Source: UBA2882 sp051877575 (GTDB lineage: Bacteria; Bacillota; Clostridia; Lachnospirales; Lachnospiraceae). From it: 58,723 nt of DNA. The stretch covers positions 1 through 58,723 of the forward strand of contig JBJEJA010000009.1 in the NCBI GenBank assembly GCA_051877575.1, given 5' to 3'. Positions 49,956 through 57,661 of this stretch are shown here, piece after piece (the stretch's first letter is position 1; each line of letters starts with the position of its first letter). A program made the translations under genes and the position numbers. Under the pieces are notes generated by a model. The model ran no database searches and had not been told where the DNA came from. It was given only the letters and a program-made list of their open reading frames with translations.

Positions 49956-51521
49956 CTATAGCAATGGTGATAGAACTCTTACCAATGCACGGATAAACCT
50001 TTGCGGTAAAGTATCTTTTATGATTCCCGTTTCCACTTTGACAGATTTGCTCATTGTCCCGACCATATCATCCTTGATCTGTTCCAGCACTTCATGCTTA
50101 TACAGCCACACACCATTTTCGAAATGATGCACGAGACTTCTGTAATCCAAATTTATGGTTCCGACAATTGCATACTTATCATCGGAAAGATAAACTTTCG
50201 CATGGACAAATCCCGGTTCAAACTCATAAATCTTCACACCGGCAGCCATAAGTCTCCCGTAGTAGCTTCTGGTCATGACAAACACAATCTTCTTATCCGG
50301 AATATGGGGAGTGATAATCCTCACATCAATTCCCCGCAGTGCCGCATTCTCCATCGCCTGACACAGTTCGTTATCAATGATCAGGTAAGGACTCATCATG
50401 TACACATAATCTTCTGCCTGATTCAGCATATTCATGATCATGGTCTTTGCAACCCGGTGTTTAAACATCGGTCCCGGCCCGTCTCCAAACGGAATGATAT
50501 ATCCTCTGTTCTCCATGGAAACTCTATCCTCAAAATATTGGGCAAAGCCTGCAACCGGTGTTTTTACATTCATCTCATAGTCAGCGAGAAAAATAGATGT
50601 CAGCTGTGTTACCGCTTCTCCTTCCAGACGTATTCCCACATCTTTCCAAAGCCCATAAAGCACCTTCTCATTAATATATTCATCTGCAATATTCACCCCG
50701 CCCGTATATCCGATTTTACCGTCGATTACCATAATCTTTCTATGGCTGCGGTTATTAAATTCATTATCAGCCTGCCCTTTTAAACGGGAGAAACATACCG
50801 TTTTAATTCCCTGCTCTCTTAGCGTCCGATAGTAATCTCCCGGCAATGTGCACATACACCCTACATCATCATAAAGCACCCTTACTTCAACGCCCTTTGC
50901 TGCTTTTTCTTTCAGAATATCCAGGATACTGTTCCAGAAAATGCCTTCTTCTATAATAAAATATTCCAAAAAGATGAATTTCTCGGCCTTCTTTAAATCT
51001 TCCAGCATGGCAGCATAAAGTTTCTCTCCCATATCAAAATACGCCGCGTTCGTATTCTGATATAAATGCGTATCTGCTAATTTGCAAAGTAAATTTGCGT
51101 TTAAATATGCCTGTTTATCTTCCTCTTTCAGTCCGAATAATGTTTCCCCATCTTCGGTTTGTACCTGCTGGCTTTTAATCTTCGCCAATCTTTTTATATA
51201 TTTTTTCTTCAGTTTTCTGTCATAAAACATAAAGTAGATCATAAATCCGGCAACCGGTACAATCAAGATAAACAATAGCCATGGAATCTTATAATCGGGA
51301 TTTTCCTGTGAATTAATAATCTTTAATACGCACACAATTTCTGTGGCATACATAGCAAGATAAAAATAGGGAATGTAGATTGCACATAATACCGTTAGTG
51401 CCAATACCGCCGCTGTTTCCAACAAAGTGAGCAAAATAGCAAGAATAAATCGGAAGGGGATATAATTTATTTCCTGCTCTTTTGCCCCATCTTTGTCATA
51501 GATTACAATTGTTTTTTTCAT
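49956..51521 (-). CDS. cls: Cardiolipin synthase
   Basis: Joins two phosphatidylglycerol molecules to cardiolipin. The 521-residue phospholipase-D-family enzyme has two N-terminal membrane helices (about 25-50 and 80-100) and two HKD motifs: HRKIMVIDGKIGYTGGVN and HAKVYLSDDKYAIVGTINLD. IFLEYFIIEEG and the catalytic loops are normal. Its ATG overlaps the plsC stop by four bases; the SD is weak, so translation is coupled. Membership in a plsC-cls operon links phosphatidate supply to cardiolipin. Confidence 0.92.
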   Translation of the reverse strand: MKKTIVIYDKDGAKEQEINYIPFRFILAILLTLLETAAVLALTVLCAIYIPYFYLAMYATEIVCVLKIINSQENPDYKIPWLLFILIVPVAGFMIYFMFYDRKLKKKYIKRLAKIKSQQVQTEDGETLFGLKEEDKQAYLNANLLCKLADTHLYQNTNAAYFDMGEKLYAAMLEDLKKAEKFIFLEYFIIEEGIFWNSILDILKEKAAKGVEVRVLYDDVGCMCTLPGDYYRTLREQGIKTVCFSRLKGQADNEFNNRSHRKIMVIDGKIGYTGGVNIADEYINEKVLYGLWKDVGIRLEGEAVTQLTSIFLADYEMNVKTPVAGFAQYFEDRVSMENRGYIIPFGDGPGPMFKHRVAKTMIMNMLNQAEDYVYMMSPYLIIDNELCQAMENAALRGIDVRIITPHIPDKKIVFVMTRSYYGRLMAAGVKIYEFEPGFVHAKVYLSDDKYAIVGTINLDYRSLVHHFENGVWLYKHEVLEQIKDDMVGTMSKSVKVETGIIKDTLPQRFIRALVRVLSPLL

Positions 51522-52255
51522 GGTTCTTCTATGCTCCTGTCAGCATCAGCACATTCATTTATGGTATTTTCAATTCTCGAACGCACCATTTGGGCAAGTT
51601 CTGCAGTATTGAATCCTTCATATTCTTCATAATAAATGGGCTCTAAATAATGCAGCTGAACCGTTACTCTCCGGCTGCCTTTCTGATCCAGCGGTTTATA
51701 ACTATCTATAAATGCAACGGGCAAAATCGGACATTTGGCTTTTGTTGCACATTTAAAACTGCCGCTGTGAAACTCCAGCATTCGGTTACCGTTTTTACTT
51801 CTGGTCCCTTCCGGAAAAATCAGGTAATTCCTTCCATTTTTTACTTCCTTTGTAACAGACTGAATCACCTGCATTGACTGCCTGATATCCTCCCGATCCA
51901 TAGGAAACGAATTGGTGCAATCCACTATTTCCTTTAAAAGAGGCAACCGATACAATTCTTTTTTCAGAACTGCTGCCCAAGGTCTGTCACAGGATGCCAC
52001 AAGAGCAATAATATCGAATAAGCCCTGATGATTTGCATACATCAAGAATCCGTCTTCTTTCGGAATGTTTTCTTTTCCAAACACCTGCAGGTCGACGTTT
52101 CCCGATTTTACAGCTGTCTTCATTATGTACTGTATATGTCTGTATTTTACTTCTTCGGCATATTGGTCTGTGTGCCTTGCATAATAACATAATTTCCCAT
52201 ACGCTCCGGGAACTTTCCAGAAATTTCTAAGTACCATCAATACCAATCGATTCAT
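51518..52255 (-). CDS. plsC: 1-acyl-sn-glycerol-3-phosphate acyltransferase
   Basis: Makes phosphatidic acid from lysophosphatidic acid at the membrane. The 245-residue protein has the acyltransferase motifs YANHQGLFD (NHx4D), RLPLLKEIVDCTNSFPMDRE, LIFPEGTRSKNGN and CPILPVAFID. The ATG at 52255 is eight bases after GGGGAG; a longer frame to 52288 is not supported. It is followed by cls with a four-base overlap and preceded by a repeat-type promoter. Confidence 0.9.
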   Translation of the reverse strand: MNRLVLMVLRNFWKVPGAYGKLCYYARHTDQYAEEVKYRHIQYIMKTAVKSGNVDLQVFGKENIPKEDGFLMYANHQGLFDIIALVASCDRPWAAVLKKELYRLPLLKEIVDCTNSFPMDREDIRQSMQVIQSVTKEVKNGRNYLIFPEGTRSKNGNRMLEFHSGSFKCATKAKCPILPVAFIDSYKPLDQKGSRRVTVQLHYLEPIYYEEYEGFNTAELAQMVRSRIENTINECADADRSIEEP

Positions 52256-52343
52256 TCTCTTTTCTCCCCAAATCAAAAGGCCGGACAATTTTTTATATAA
52301 GCCACCTCATGCCAGACCGGTTTTGACGGTGCTTTTAATGCTT

Positions 52344-52383
52344 ATCATGCCATGCCGTCGTTTGCGTTTTGTTTATTTTTTGT
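52344..52383 (-). promoter_or_regulatory. Repeat-type promoter of plsC-cls
   Basis: -10-like CATGAT (52344-52349), one base, then three 11-bp units on the minus strand: ACGACGGCATG (52351-52361), ACAAAACGCAA (52362-52372) and ACAAAAAATAA (52373-52383). The first unit is diverged. No -35 box. Same register as the other two. Confidence 0.6.
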
Positions 52384-52435
52384 TTCTAAATTATTAAAAC
52401 GGCAAATAAAAAGGATACACTTTATAGACAAACAG

Positions 52436-52486
52436 AAAAGGACTTCCGTTTTAACGATTAAAAAACCGTAAAACAAAAGTCCTTTT
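52436..52486 (-). terminator. Terminator of the diguanylate cyclase gene
   Basis: AAAAGGACTT and AAGTCCTTTT form a 10-bp stem around an inner TTTTA/TAAAA stem, with T residues at the 3' side on the minus strand. Confidence 0.75.
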
Positions 52487-52521
52487 CAAATACTTTAAAT
52501 ATTCTTATATTTCCTATATTA

Positions 52522-53685
52522 TCATCCTTCTCCAACGGAAGCATAATATTTCTCTTTTGCCTCATACATCCGCTTATCCATTGTGAAAAGGAAACGCTCC
52601 GCATCGCCGGTTTGCGTATCAAAACGCTCATAACCCATGGAAAGAGACAACTGATATTTATGTTTTCCCAATCGGTTGAATGTTTCAATATTCTGCTGAA
52701 GATGCTGCATGGTATCTTTTACTACCGTTTCCGAGACAGTATTTAACAAAATGATAAATTCATCTCCCGCATATCGTATTGCGATTCCGCAATTTGGTAT
52801 GGTATCCGAAAGGATCTGCCCTATATTCTGCAAAGCATCGTCGCCCACCGAATGTCCGAAACTATCATTGATTTGTTTAAAACCATTTACATCCATCATA
52901 ATCCCGTAAACCGTCATAATCTTCGAATTCCGTTGCAGATATGCAAGAAGATTATCCAGATATCGACGATTGTACAGCCCGGAAAGAGTATCTACCACAG
53001 CATTCAATGACTGTAGCTGCACATACACAAACAATAATGCCAGTGCGACGGATATCCAGCCCAGTGCAATTCCATATGACAACGCCTGAATCATGACTCC
53101 TACTACACACGGAATAACAAAATAGAATGTGGGGAAATAATGGATATACAATCCGTTTTTCTTAAAACGGTCCACCAAAGAGACACTGTATATAAAATAG
53201 AATAAAAGAACGACATATATAATCCATACATATTTCCCACGCTGATAAACATTATCCTTTGAAATGGTAAACAGAATACCGCATCCGTTTAAATTCACCA
53301 GTGCTATTATTACAAACGCAAAAAAAGGGAGAATCAAATATTTTATTTTCTCCCGCACCCGATATAATCGGTTAAAGATACGCAGATCCACATATAAACA
53401 CCATAAAAAGCCAATCAGACTTGTCCCCACAAAACAGATCGTATTCAGAATATAAGCAATTGCAATGCAGCCGGGATACATCCTGTGGTCAAGTACAAAA
53501 GTCAGGGTTTCAACGACGCATTCTGTAATTGTCAGCCAGATCATAGCATCATACAGCTTTTCTTTATAATTGTCCTTCCTGCCTTCGCGATGACGCATCA
53601 GCAACAAAAAGAACATGATTACAATTCCCAGTCCGTTTACAATCAAAATCTCTTGCAAATTTACAGTATTCATTGTCGTCTTCAC
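52522..53685 (-). CDS. GGDEF-domain protein with 7TM N-terminus (putative diguanylate cyclase)
   Basis: A 387-residue protein. About seven helices (10-225) form a membrane sensor. The GGDEF domain (about 235-385) has LDTLSGLYNRRYLDNLLAYL, MMDVNGFKQINDSFGHSVGD and the signature RYAGDEFIILL, an AGDEF variant of the kind often active. No RxxD product-inhibition site is visible five residues before the signature. Predicted role is c-di-GMP synthesis; together with the HD-GYP protein it gives both directions of turnover in this region. Confidence 0.85.
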   Translation of the reverse strand: MKTTMNTVNLQEILIVNGLGIVIMFFLLLMRHREGRKDNYKEKLYDAMIWLTITECVVETLTFVLDHRMYPGCIAIAYILNTICFVGTSLIGFLWCLYVDLRIFNRLYRVREKIKYLILPFFAFVIIALVNLNGCGILFTISKDNVYQRGKYVWIIYVVLLFYFIYSVSLVDRFKKNGLYIHYFPTFYFVIPCVVGVMIQALSYGIALGWISVALALLFVYVQLQSLNAVVDTLSGLYNRRYLDNLLAYLQRNSKIMTVYGIMMDVNGFKQINDSFGHSVGDDALQNIGQILSDTIPNCGIAIRYAGDEFIILLNTVSETVVKDTMQHLQQNIETFNRLGKHKYQLSLSMGYERFDTQTGDAERFLFTMDKRMYEAKEKYYASVGEG

Positions 53686-53770
53686 CCCTCACTCCGCTAA
53701 CCCGGAATCATCGCAATGCTACTATATCAAAACCATTCTACAATGTTTTTTCGGAGCTCACAAGTAAATT

Positions 53771-53896
53771 TTAAGTACAATTCCGAATATCTCTTATATC
53801 AGCTTTTAATTGATTATAAATTATTTTTCTTCTATACTTGGGAGTGAATACGATATGGTATTTGCACATCCATTTTGTATAACGATTTGACTCCAC
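53771..53896 (-). pseudogene. Truncated IS200/IS605 transposase tnpA
   Basis: From a GTG at 53896 the minus strand encodes VESNRYTKWMCKYHIVFTPK then YRRKIIYNQLKADIRDIRNC and a stop, 41 residues. KWxCKYHIVFxPKYRRKxIYxxLK is the N-terminus of IS200-type Y1 transposases; the HUH and catalytic Tyr parts are missing. Upstream, small hairpins such as GGCTTTAGCC (around 53911-53920) resemble IS200 left-end structures. No intact copy is in the window, so the relic is immobile unless helped in trans. Confidence 0.8.
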
Positions 53897-53935
53897 CCGC
53901 GAAGCAGGCTAAAGCCCATACGCAAAAAGGGCTAT

Positions 53936-53990
53936 TTTAGAAACTTATTTGTTACAGTTTTGCCGTTTTGTGACTCATTTTATGGGTATT
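53936..53990. repeat. 55-bp direct repeat, left copy
   Basis: Begins TTTAGAAACTTATTTGTTAC and ends ACTCATTTTATGGGTATT; about 51 of 56 aligned positions equal the copy at 55181-55236. Both copies have the same orientation and enclose the Fic gene and the tuf relic. Confidence 0.85.
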
Positions 53991-54031
53991 GTAGAATGTA
54001 AATTGATGTTACTCAGGTCCTGATGCACATT

Positions 54032-54928
54032 TTACTCGTCATACTCTATTCGGAAGAAATCAAGATAGGCTTTATATTTATCCTGTGCCGTCAGACAAGT
54101 GTCTGTCAAATACCCTTTTTCATGATTCCATTCTTTCAAGCCACGATAATAATACAATTTCATATTGTCTTCAATGATGAATGGTACAACATTATATTTC
54201 AGACATTCTTTGAACATAATCAGTCTTCCCACGCGACCATTGCCATCTTGAAAAGGATGTATCTCTTCAAACTTTACATGAAACTCTAAAATATCGTTCA
54301 GGGTCTTAACTTCTTTAGCATTATATTCTGCCAACAACGCTTTCATTTTTTCAGGCACGTCTTCCGGAAGGGTAGTTGCCGTTCCGCCAACTTCATTGGG
54401 CAGCTTCTTGTAATCCCCAACAGCAAACCAATCTTTTCTCGAATCTGCGGTGCCGTTCTTTAAAGTCAAATGAAGTTCCTTGATAAACTTCTCAGTCAAT
54501 GCCGCCTTGCCGTTCTCGATAATCATATCAATGCACCGAAAATGATTTGCTGCTTCGATCACATCATCCACATTAATTACTTCATTTTCAACTCCGATTG
54601 TATTGGTTTCAAAAATATATCTGGTCTGGTCTTGGGTCAGACGACTCCCTTCCATATGATTGGAATTATAGGTTAATTCAATTTGTGTTTTGTGATAAAT
54701 GCCGCCCGAATACTTACTTTTCTTCTGCTCCTTTAAGATATCCAAAAGTGTATGGGGCTGTTCTTTCTTCCGATTGGAACGTTCCGGCTTCTTGGCATCT
54801 TCCGGAATATTCCATGTCTTTCCGGTAAGGAATGCTCCATTTACGCGTCCGTTGGCGCAGTAATTTCTCACGCTACGCTCAGACACACCCCATTTTTCTG
54901 CAATTTGAGCAACCGATAGATATCTCAT
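54032..54928 (-). CDS. Fic-domain protein with N-terminal helix-turn-helix
   Basis: A 298-residue protein. The N-terminus (1-50) is a MerR/excisionase-like DNA-binding unit: MRYLSVAQIAEKWGVSERSV, RNYCANGRVNGAFLTGKTW. A Fic domain follows, with the inhibitory-type motif NSNHMEGSRLTQ and catalytic HPFQDGNGRVGR. The ATG at 54928 follows GGAGGG; the longer frame lacks support. It lies between two 55-bp repeats and has no partner gene, unlike the Fic gene at 30753, whose N-terminus is different. Self-regulation through the HTH is inferred. The target protein is unknown. Confidence 0.85.
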   Translation of the reverse strand: MRYLSVAQIAEKWGVSERSVRNYCANGRVNGAFLTGKTWNIPEDAKKPERSNRKKEQPHTLLDILKEQKKSKYSGGIYHKTQIELTYNSNHMEGSRLTQDQTRYIFETNTIGVENEVINVDDVIEAANHFRCIDMIIENGKAALTEKFIKELHLTLKNGTADSRKDWFAVGDYKKLPNEVGGTATTLPEDVPEKMKALLAEYNAKEVKTLNDILEFHVKFEEIHPFQDGNGRVGRLIMFKECLKYNVVPFIIEDNMKLYYYRGLKEWNHEKGYLTDTCLTAQDKYKAYLDFFRIEYDE

Positions 54929-55055
54929 GGATTTCCCTCCATTTACTTCTGATTTGGATTTTTTTCGTCTGAATATAGTATACCACGTTATCGGCAATAA
55001 ATCCATAAATTCAAATCAGGTGTCACACATTTTTGCCGATAAGAGAAAGATAATA

Positions 55056-55089
55056 CCAAAAAGGGCTTCCCGAAAATCGGAAAGCCCTT
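55056..55089 (-). terminator. Terminator behind the tuf relic
   Basis: AAGGGCTT-CCGA type stem of 12-13 bp (55061-55073 with 55077-55089, one mismatch, AAA loop) followed on the minus strand by five T residues. It is the natural terminator of the former tuf gene. Confidence 0.85.
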
Positions 55090-55110
55090 CAAAATCTAGA
55101 TTTTTATTGA

Positions 55111-55180
55111 TTACTCAATGATGCTAGCAACACGGCCAGAACCTACTGTTCTACCACCTTCACGGTCTGATTTGGCTGTG
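55111..55180 (-). pseudogene. tuf: 3'-end relic of an elongation factor Tu gene
   Basis: On the minus strand the codons before the TAA at 55111 read REGGRTVGSGRVASIIE, the conserved C-terminus of EF-Tu. Upstream of it the sequence TAKSD no longer matches the normal RFAI, and at 55181 a 55-bp repeat begins, so the rest of the gene is gone. The downstream terminator is retained. It can be a leftover of recombination between tuf copies or a gene end carried by an integrated element. Confidence 0.8.
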
Positions 55181-55236
55181 TTTAGGAACTTATTTGTTAC
55201 GGTTTTTTCCGTTTTTTGACTCATTTTATGGGTATT
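55181..55236. repeat. 55-bp direct repeat, right copy
   Basis: Begins TTTAGGAACTTATTTGTTAC at the very edge of the tuf relic and ends ACTCATTTTATGGGTATT. It is the partner of the copy at 53936-53990. Confidence 0.85.
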
Positions 55237-55305
55237 TTACCTATTATTTTTGCTTTTTCCGGAGGAAATATTGCAGATTCGTATCACGGATTCGGGAAAA
55301 TCCCC

Positions 55306-55533
55306 TGTGTATCACGCCCTTTTGTCCGCGCCCGAACGACACCATTTTCGTCCACCTTGGAGATATTGTAGCATGGACGAACCGGAATGCAAATTGATTC
55401 TTTGCGAAATTCGTTCGACCTTCGTTGATTAGTGACGGGGTGGGCGAACGGAGTTCTATTTTGCGGATGTATCACGGCTCGGATGTACTTAGGTGGGCGA
55501 ACAAGAATGGGGAGATACGTGGTGTGATACACA
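55306..55533. repeat. Diverged long inverted repeat
   Basis: The left arm (55306-55358) contains TGTGTATCAC and TTCGTCCACCTT; the right arm (55490-55533) contains AGGTGGGCGAA and TGATACACA in inverted order, so the ends match while the middles differ in length. Shorter GTATCACGG and GTGGGCGAAC copies lie between them. No convincing gene is encoded. Confidence 0.45.
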
Positions 55534-55933
55534 TTAAAGTATAAGTACACACTAGTTGCTCTCGTGTGTATCTTTACTTAAACTTTAAAAAGGAAGTCGG
55601 ACGCATCCAACTCCCTTAGGCATAGTCCGCAGACGTCCGCCGCAATTCCAAATATATTATAAAAAATTGATGGGGAACCTCCCCATCTGCTGATGGACCC
55701 AGGTCTTTCGACCAGCCCAAACTATAACATAATATTTTCTTTAATGTTCATCTCTTCTATAGTTCAAAACCATAAGGTTAATGGAGACCTTTGTATGAAT
55801 AATAATATGCCATTCAGACCGCTATGTCAATTACATATTCTACCCCATCACTTCGTTTTCTACCCCATTTTATACCTTTTGGGGCAGAAAAACATTATAA
55901 GGCAAGCAAAATATACATTTCAAAATTGTACTA
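55534..55933. other. Intergenic DNA 3' of the Abi gene
   Basis: About 400 bp with no supported gene. A perfect 8-bp hairpin, GATGGGGA with TCCCCATC (55669-55687), and a small GGTC/GACC hairpin near 55711 are seen, and a hairpin of ACACAC with GTGTGT near 55550. It may hold small RNAs or element ends; nothing more can be said. Confidence 0.4.
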
Positions 55934-56815
55934 TTATTCTTTTATCTCCAAAAGATCTTTCCAGTTCTCAGGATATCCCATAGTTCTAATATCTACAGAC
56001 TCATACTTTTCAAATAGCATCTCCACTTTATCTACAAACAAATTCCAATGACTGTCATTTTTCAAAAGATGTTTGAGACATAATAAAACACCAAAAATTC
56101 GGTTATTTCCAATACCAGCTTGTGAATATTCTTTATACAAAATAGGTGTCTTTGACAATTTCGCATTATACAAACGGCCATAATGCGCGCATATATTACG
56201 AACATAAGATATACTCTCTAACCAGCTTTCAAAATATGTATAGCCTATACCAAAAGACCGCGCCACCGTTTTTTTATCAGGATTTTTCATATTCTTATAG
56301 AATTTAGATAATGTTCCAAAACTAAATACTTCTACCAATGCATAAATCGGTAGATTTCCACCTTCATAATTATCACGGAAATTTTTAACAAATGGAGCTT
56401 TGGAATTTCTTCTGATTTCTTCCTCTATATCTTCCAAAAAAGCCTGATGATATTCCGGATTAATAAAGTTATCTGCCTCTAAATATCCTAAAACACCATA
56501 TTGTTCAGCAAAGTAATTTGCAATTCTGCATCTTACATTTATTTCCACCTTCTCTATTTCAGGAAATATGATCTGACGGAAATTAGCATTAAAAAGATAA
56601 AGCTCTACTATTTGCTCAAACGTAACATCATTTTCATAATTTCCATTCTTAGGCTTCAAATTCAAACTATATGCTTTTATCAGTCTAAAATATGATATAT
56701 CATTTAGTATTTTTTTTGCATATTCCTCATCATTAACAATTAAGCCAATACTCTTTAAATTTTCAACTTGTTCCTCAATTGTCATAGAAGGTTGATGCTG
56801 CTTACGTTCTTCCAT
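55934..56815 (-). CDS. Abi_2 family abortive-infection protein (AbiF/AbiD type)
   Basis: A 293-residue Abi_2 protein. The opening LTIEEQ-like helix (MTIEEQVENLKSIGLIVNDE), ISYFRLIKAYSLNLKPKNG and FRQIIFPEIEKVEINVRCRI are typical of AbiD/AbiF. The motif SISYVRNICAHYGRLYNAKL (about 205-224) has the R-x4-H of HEPN ribonucleases, so an RNA-cleaving phage-defence toxin is likely. SD AAGGAG precedes the ATG. Directly upstream is a short structured RNA with its own promoter, the arrangement reported for abiF genes, so the RNA may be the antitoxin or guide. Confidence 0.85.
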   Translation of the reverse strand: MEERKQHQPSMTIEEQVENLKSIGLIVNDEEYAKKILNDISYFRLIKAYSLNLKPKNGNYENDVTFEQIVELYLFNANFRQIIFPEIEKVEINVRCRIANYFAEQYGVLGYLEADNFINPEYHQAFLEDIEEEIRRNSKAPFVKNFRDNYEGGNLPIYALVEVFSFGTLSKFYKNMKNPDKKTVARSFGIGYTYFESWLESISYVRNICAHYGRLYNAKLSKTPILYKEYSQAGIGNNRIFGVLLCLKHLLKNDSHWNLFVDKVEMLFEKYESVDIRTMGYPENWKDLLEIKE

Positions 56816-56830
56816 ACAACATTCTCCTTA

Positions 56831-56885
56831 AAATTAAAAGACCCAACGTGGTCCGCATCGTTGAGAGGCGTGTTGGGTTCTGTTA
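56831..56885 (-). ncRNA. Structured RNA upstream of the Abi gene (abiF-RNA-like)
   Basis: On the minus strand ACCCAAC and GTTGGGT close a stem (56841-56847 with 56872-56878) around a conserved-looking core CCTCTCAACGATGCGGACC; TCTTTTAATTTT follows. The transcript would begin about 7 bases after the -10 and be roughly 55 nt long before reaching the Abi SD. A structured RNA associated with abiF genes has been reported by comparative genomics; equivalence here is from memory and layout. Confidence 0.6.
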
Positions 56886-56890
56886 ACTTT

Positions 56891-56918
56891 ATTATATTCA
56901 ATCTTGCAAAAAAATCAA
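56891..56918 (-). promoter_or_regulatory. Promoter of the Abi RNA and gene
   Basis: -35 TTGATT (56913-56918), 16-bp spacer, -10 TATAAT (56891-56896). Confidence 0.75.
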
Positions 56919-56983
56919 CCTTTTTGAGTGATTTTTTACACTTTCTGTGTAATTTTTTACTGTTTTGGGTAACTTCCTATCTT

Positions 56984-57547
56984 TTACACAAACTCCCCAT
57001 CCGTCCAATCAAACAAATACTCCGGATCGCTCCAATACTTTTCTTCCCCATACCTTCGTTCGTATACACAGAATTTAGACCTTGCTTTGTTCAACGTTTC
57101 TTCATACTCCATATGATTAAATGGTACATAAAGCTCTGCTTCGTCTTCACAGCAGCTAACGGTGTGCAGGCTAGGTTCTTTGCTCGAAAACATAGGATCT
57201 ACTTCATATACCCACTTCACAGGTTCGGTGCTGCGTCGGCTATGTTCGTAAACTGTCTCAAAATACTCTTCCCAAGAATACTTTTTCCCGTATTCATCAT
57301 AAATCTCCAAATCGGTCTGATGTTCCCGATAAAATTCCTCCAGCTTTCGGAAACTATCAAAAGCTTTATGTTTCTGAAACAACGGTCGCCATCCATAGCT
57401 TAGTTTATTCAGGTGGCTCCGGTATCCAAGAAAAGGCTCATCTACAATGGAATACTCCTCTTCAAGTACACCGCATTCAGTTTTCCCGGCAAAACAAGTC
57501 TGCATCAGCTCTTTATTCTTGCTCATAAAATAATAATTAGTCCCCAT
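56984..57547 (-). CDS. Conserved MGTNYY-type protein of unknown function
   Basis: A 187-residue soluble acidic protein. It begins MGTNYYFMSKNKELMQTCFA, an opening shared by a family of small proteins I know only as hypothetical. Aromatic and acidic residues are abundant (ILE-poor, with EYFETVYEHSRRSTEPVKWV and YVPFNHMEYEETLNK); no catalytic motif, signal peptide or membrane helix is seen. The ATG at 57547 is seven bases after GAGGAG; one two codons earlier is too close. It lies between the HTH gene and the Abi gene in the accessory region. Confidence 0.55.
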   Translation of the reverse strand: MGTNYYFMSKNKELMQTCFAGKTECGVLEEEYSIVDEPFLGYRSHLNKLSYGWRPLFQKHKAFDSFRKLEEFYREHQTDLEIYDEYGKKYSWEEYFETVYEHSRRSTEPVKWVYEVDPMFSSKEPSLHTVSCCEDEAELYVPFNHMEYEETLNKARSKFCVYERRYGEEKYWSDPEYLFDWTDGEFV

Positions 57548-57661
57548 GACCATTCTCCTCTTCCAAACAAAAGTATCCTCTTACCGAAATCCATTCAGAG
57601 GTTCTAATAAGAGGATATCTCAAAGTCAAGTGTTTGTCATTGGACGGATAGTCCAAAACAC

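Noticed and set aside
52522..53685. Inactive GGDEF protein because the motif is AGDEF
   Set aside because: AGDEF variants are often active and the other catalytic residues (DVNGFKQIND, GHSVGD) are kept.
55284..55550. 88-residue frame on the minus strand in the repeat region
   Set aside because: It has no SD, runs through the inverted repeat, and its residues reflect the repeats; no family features.
55693..55983. 96-residue frame on the plus strand
   Set aside because: It is antisense to the end of the Abi gene, has no SD, and has shadow-like composition.
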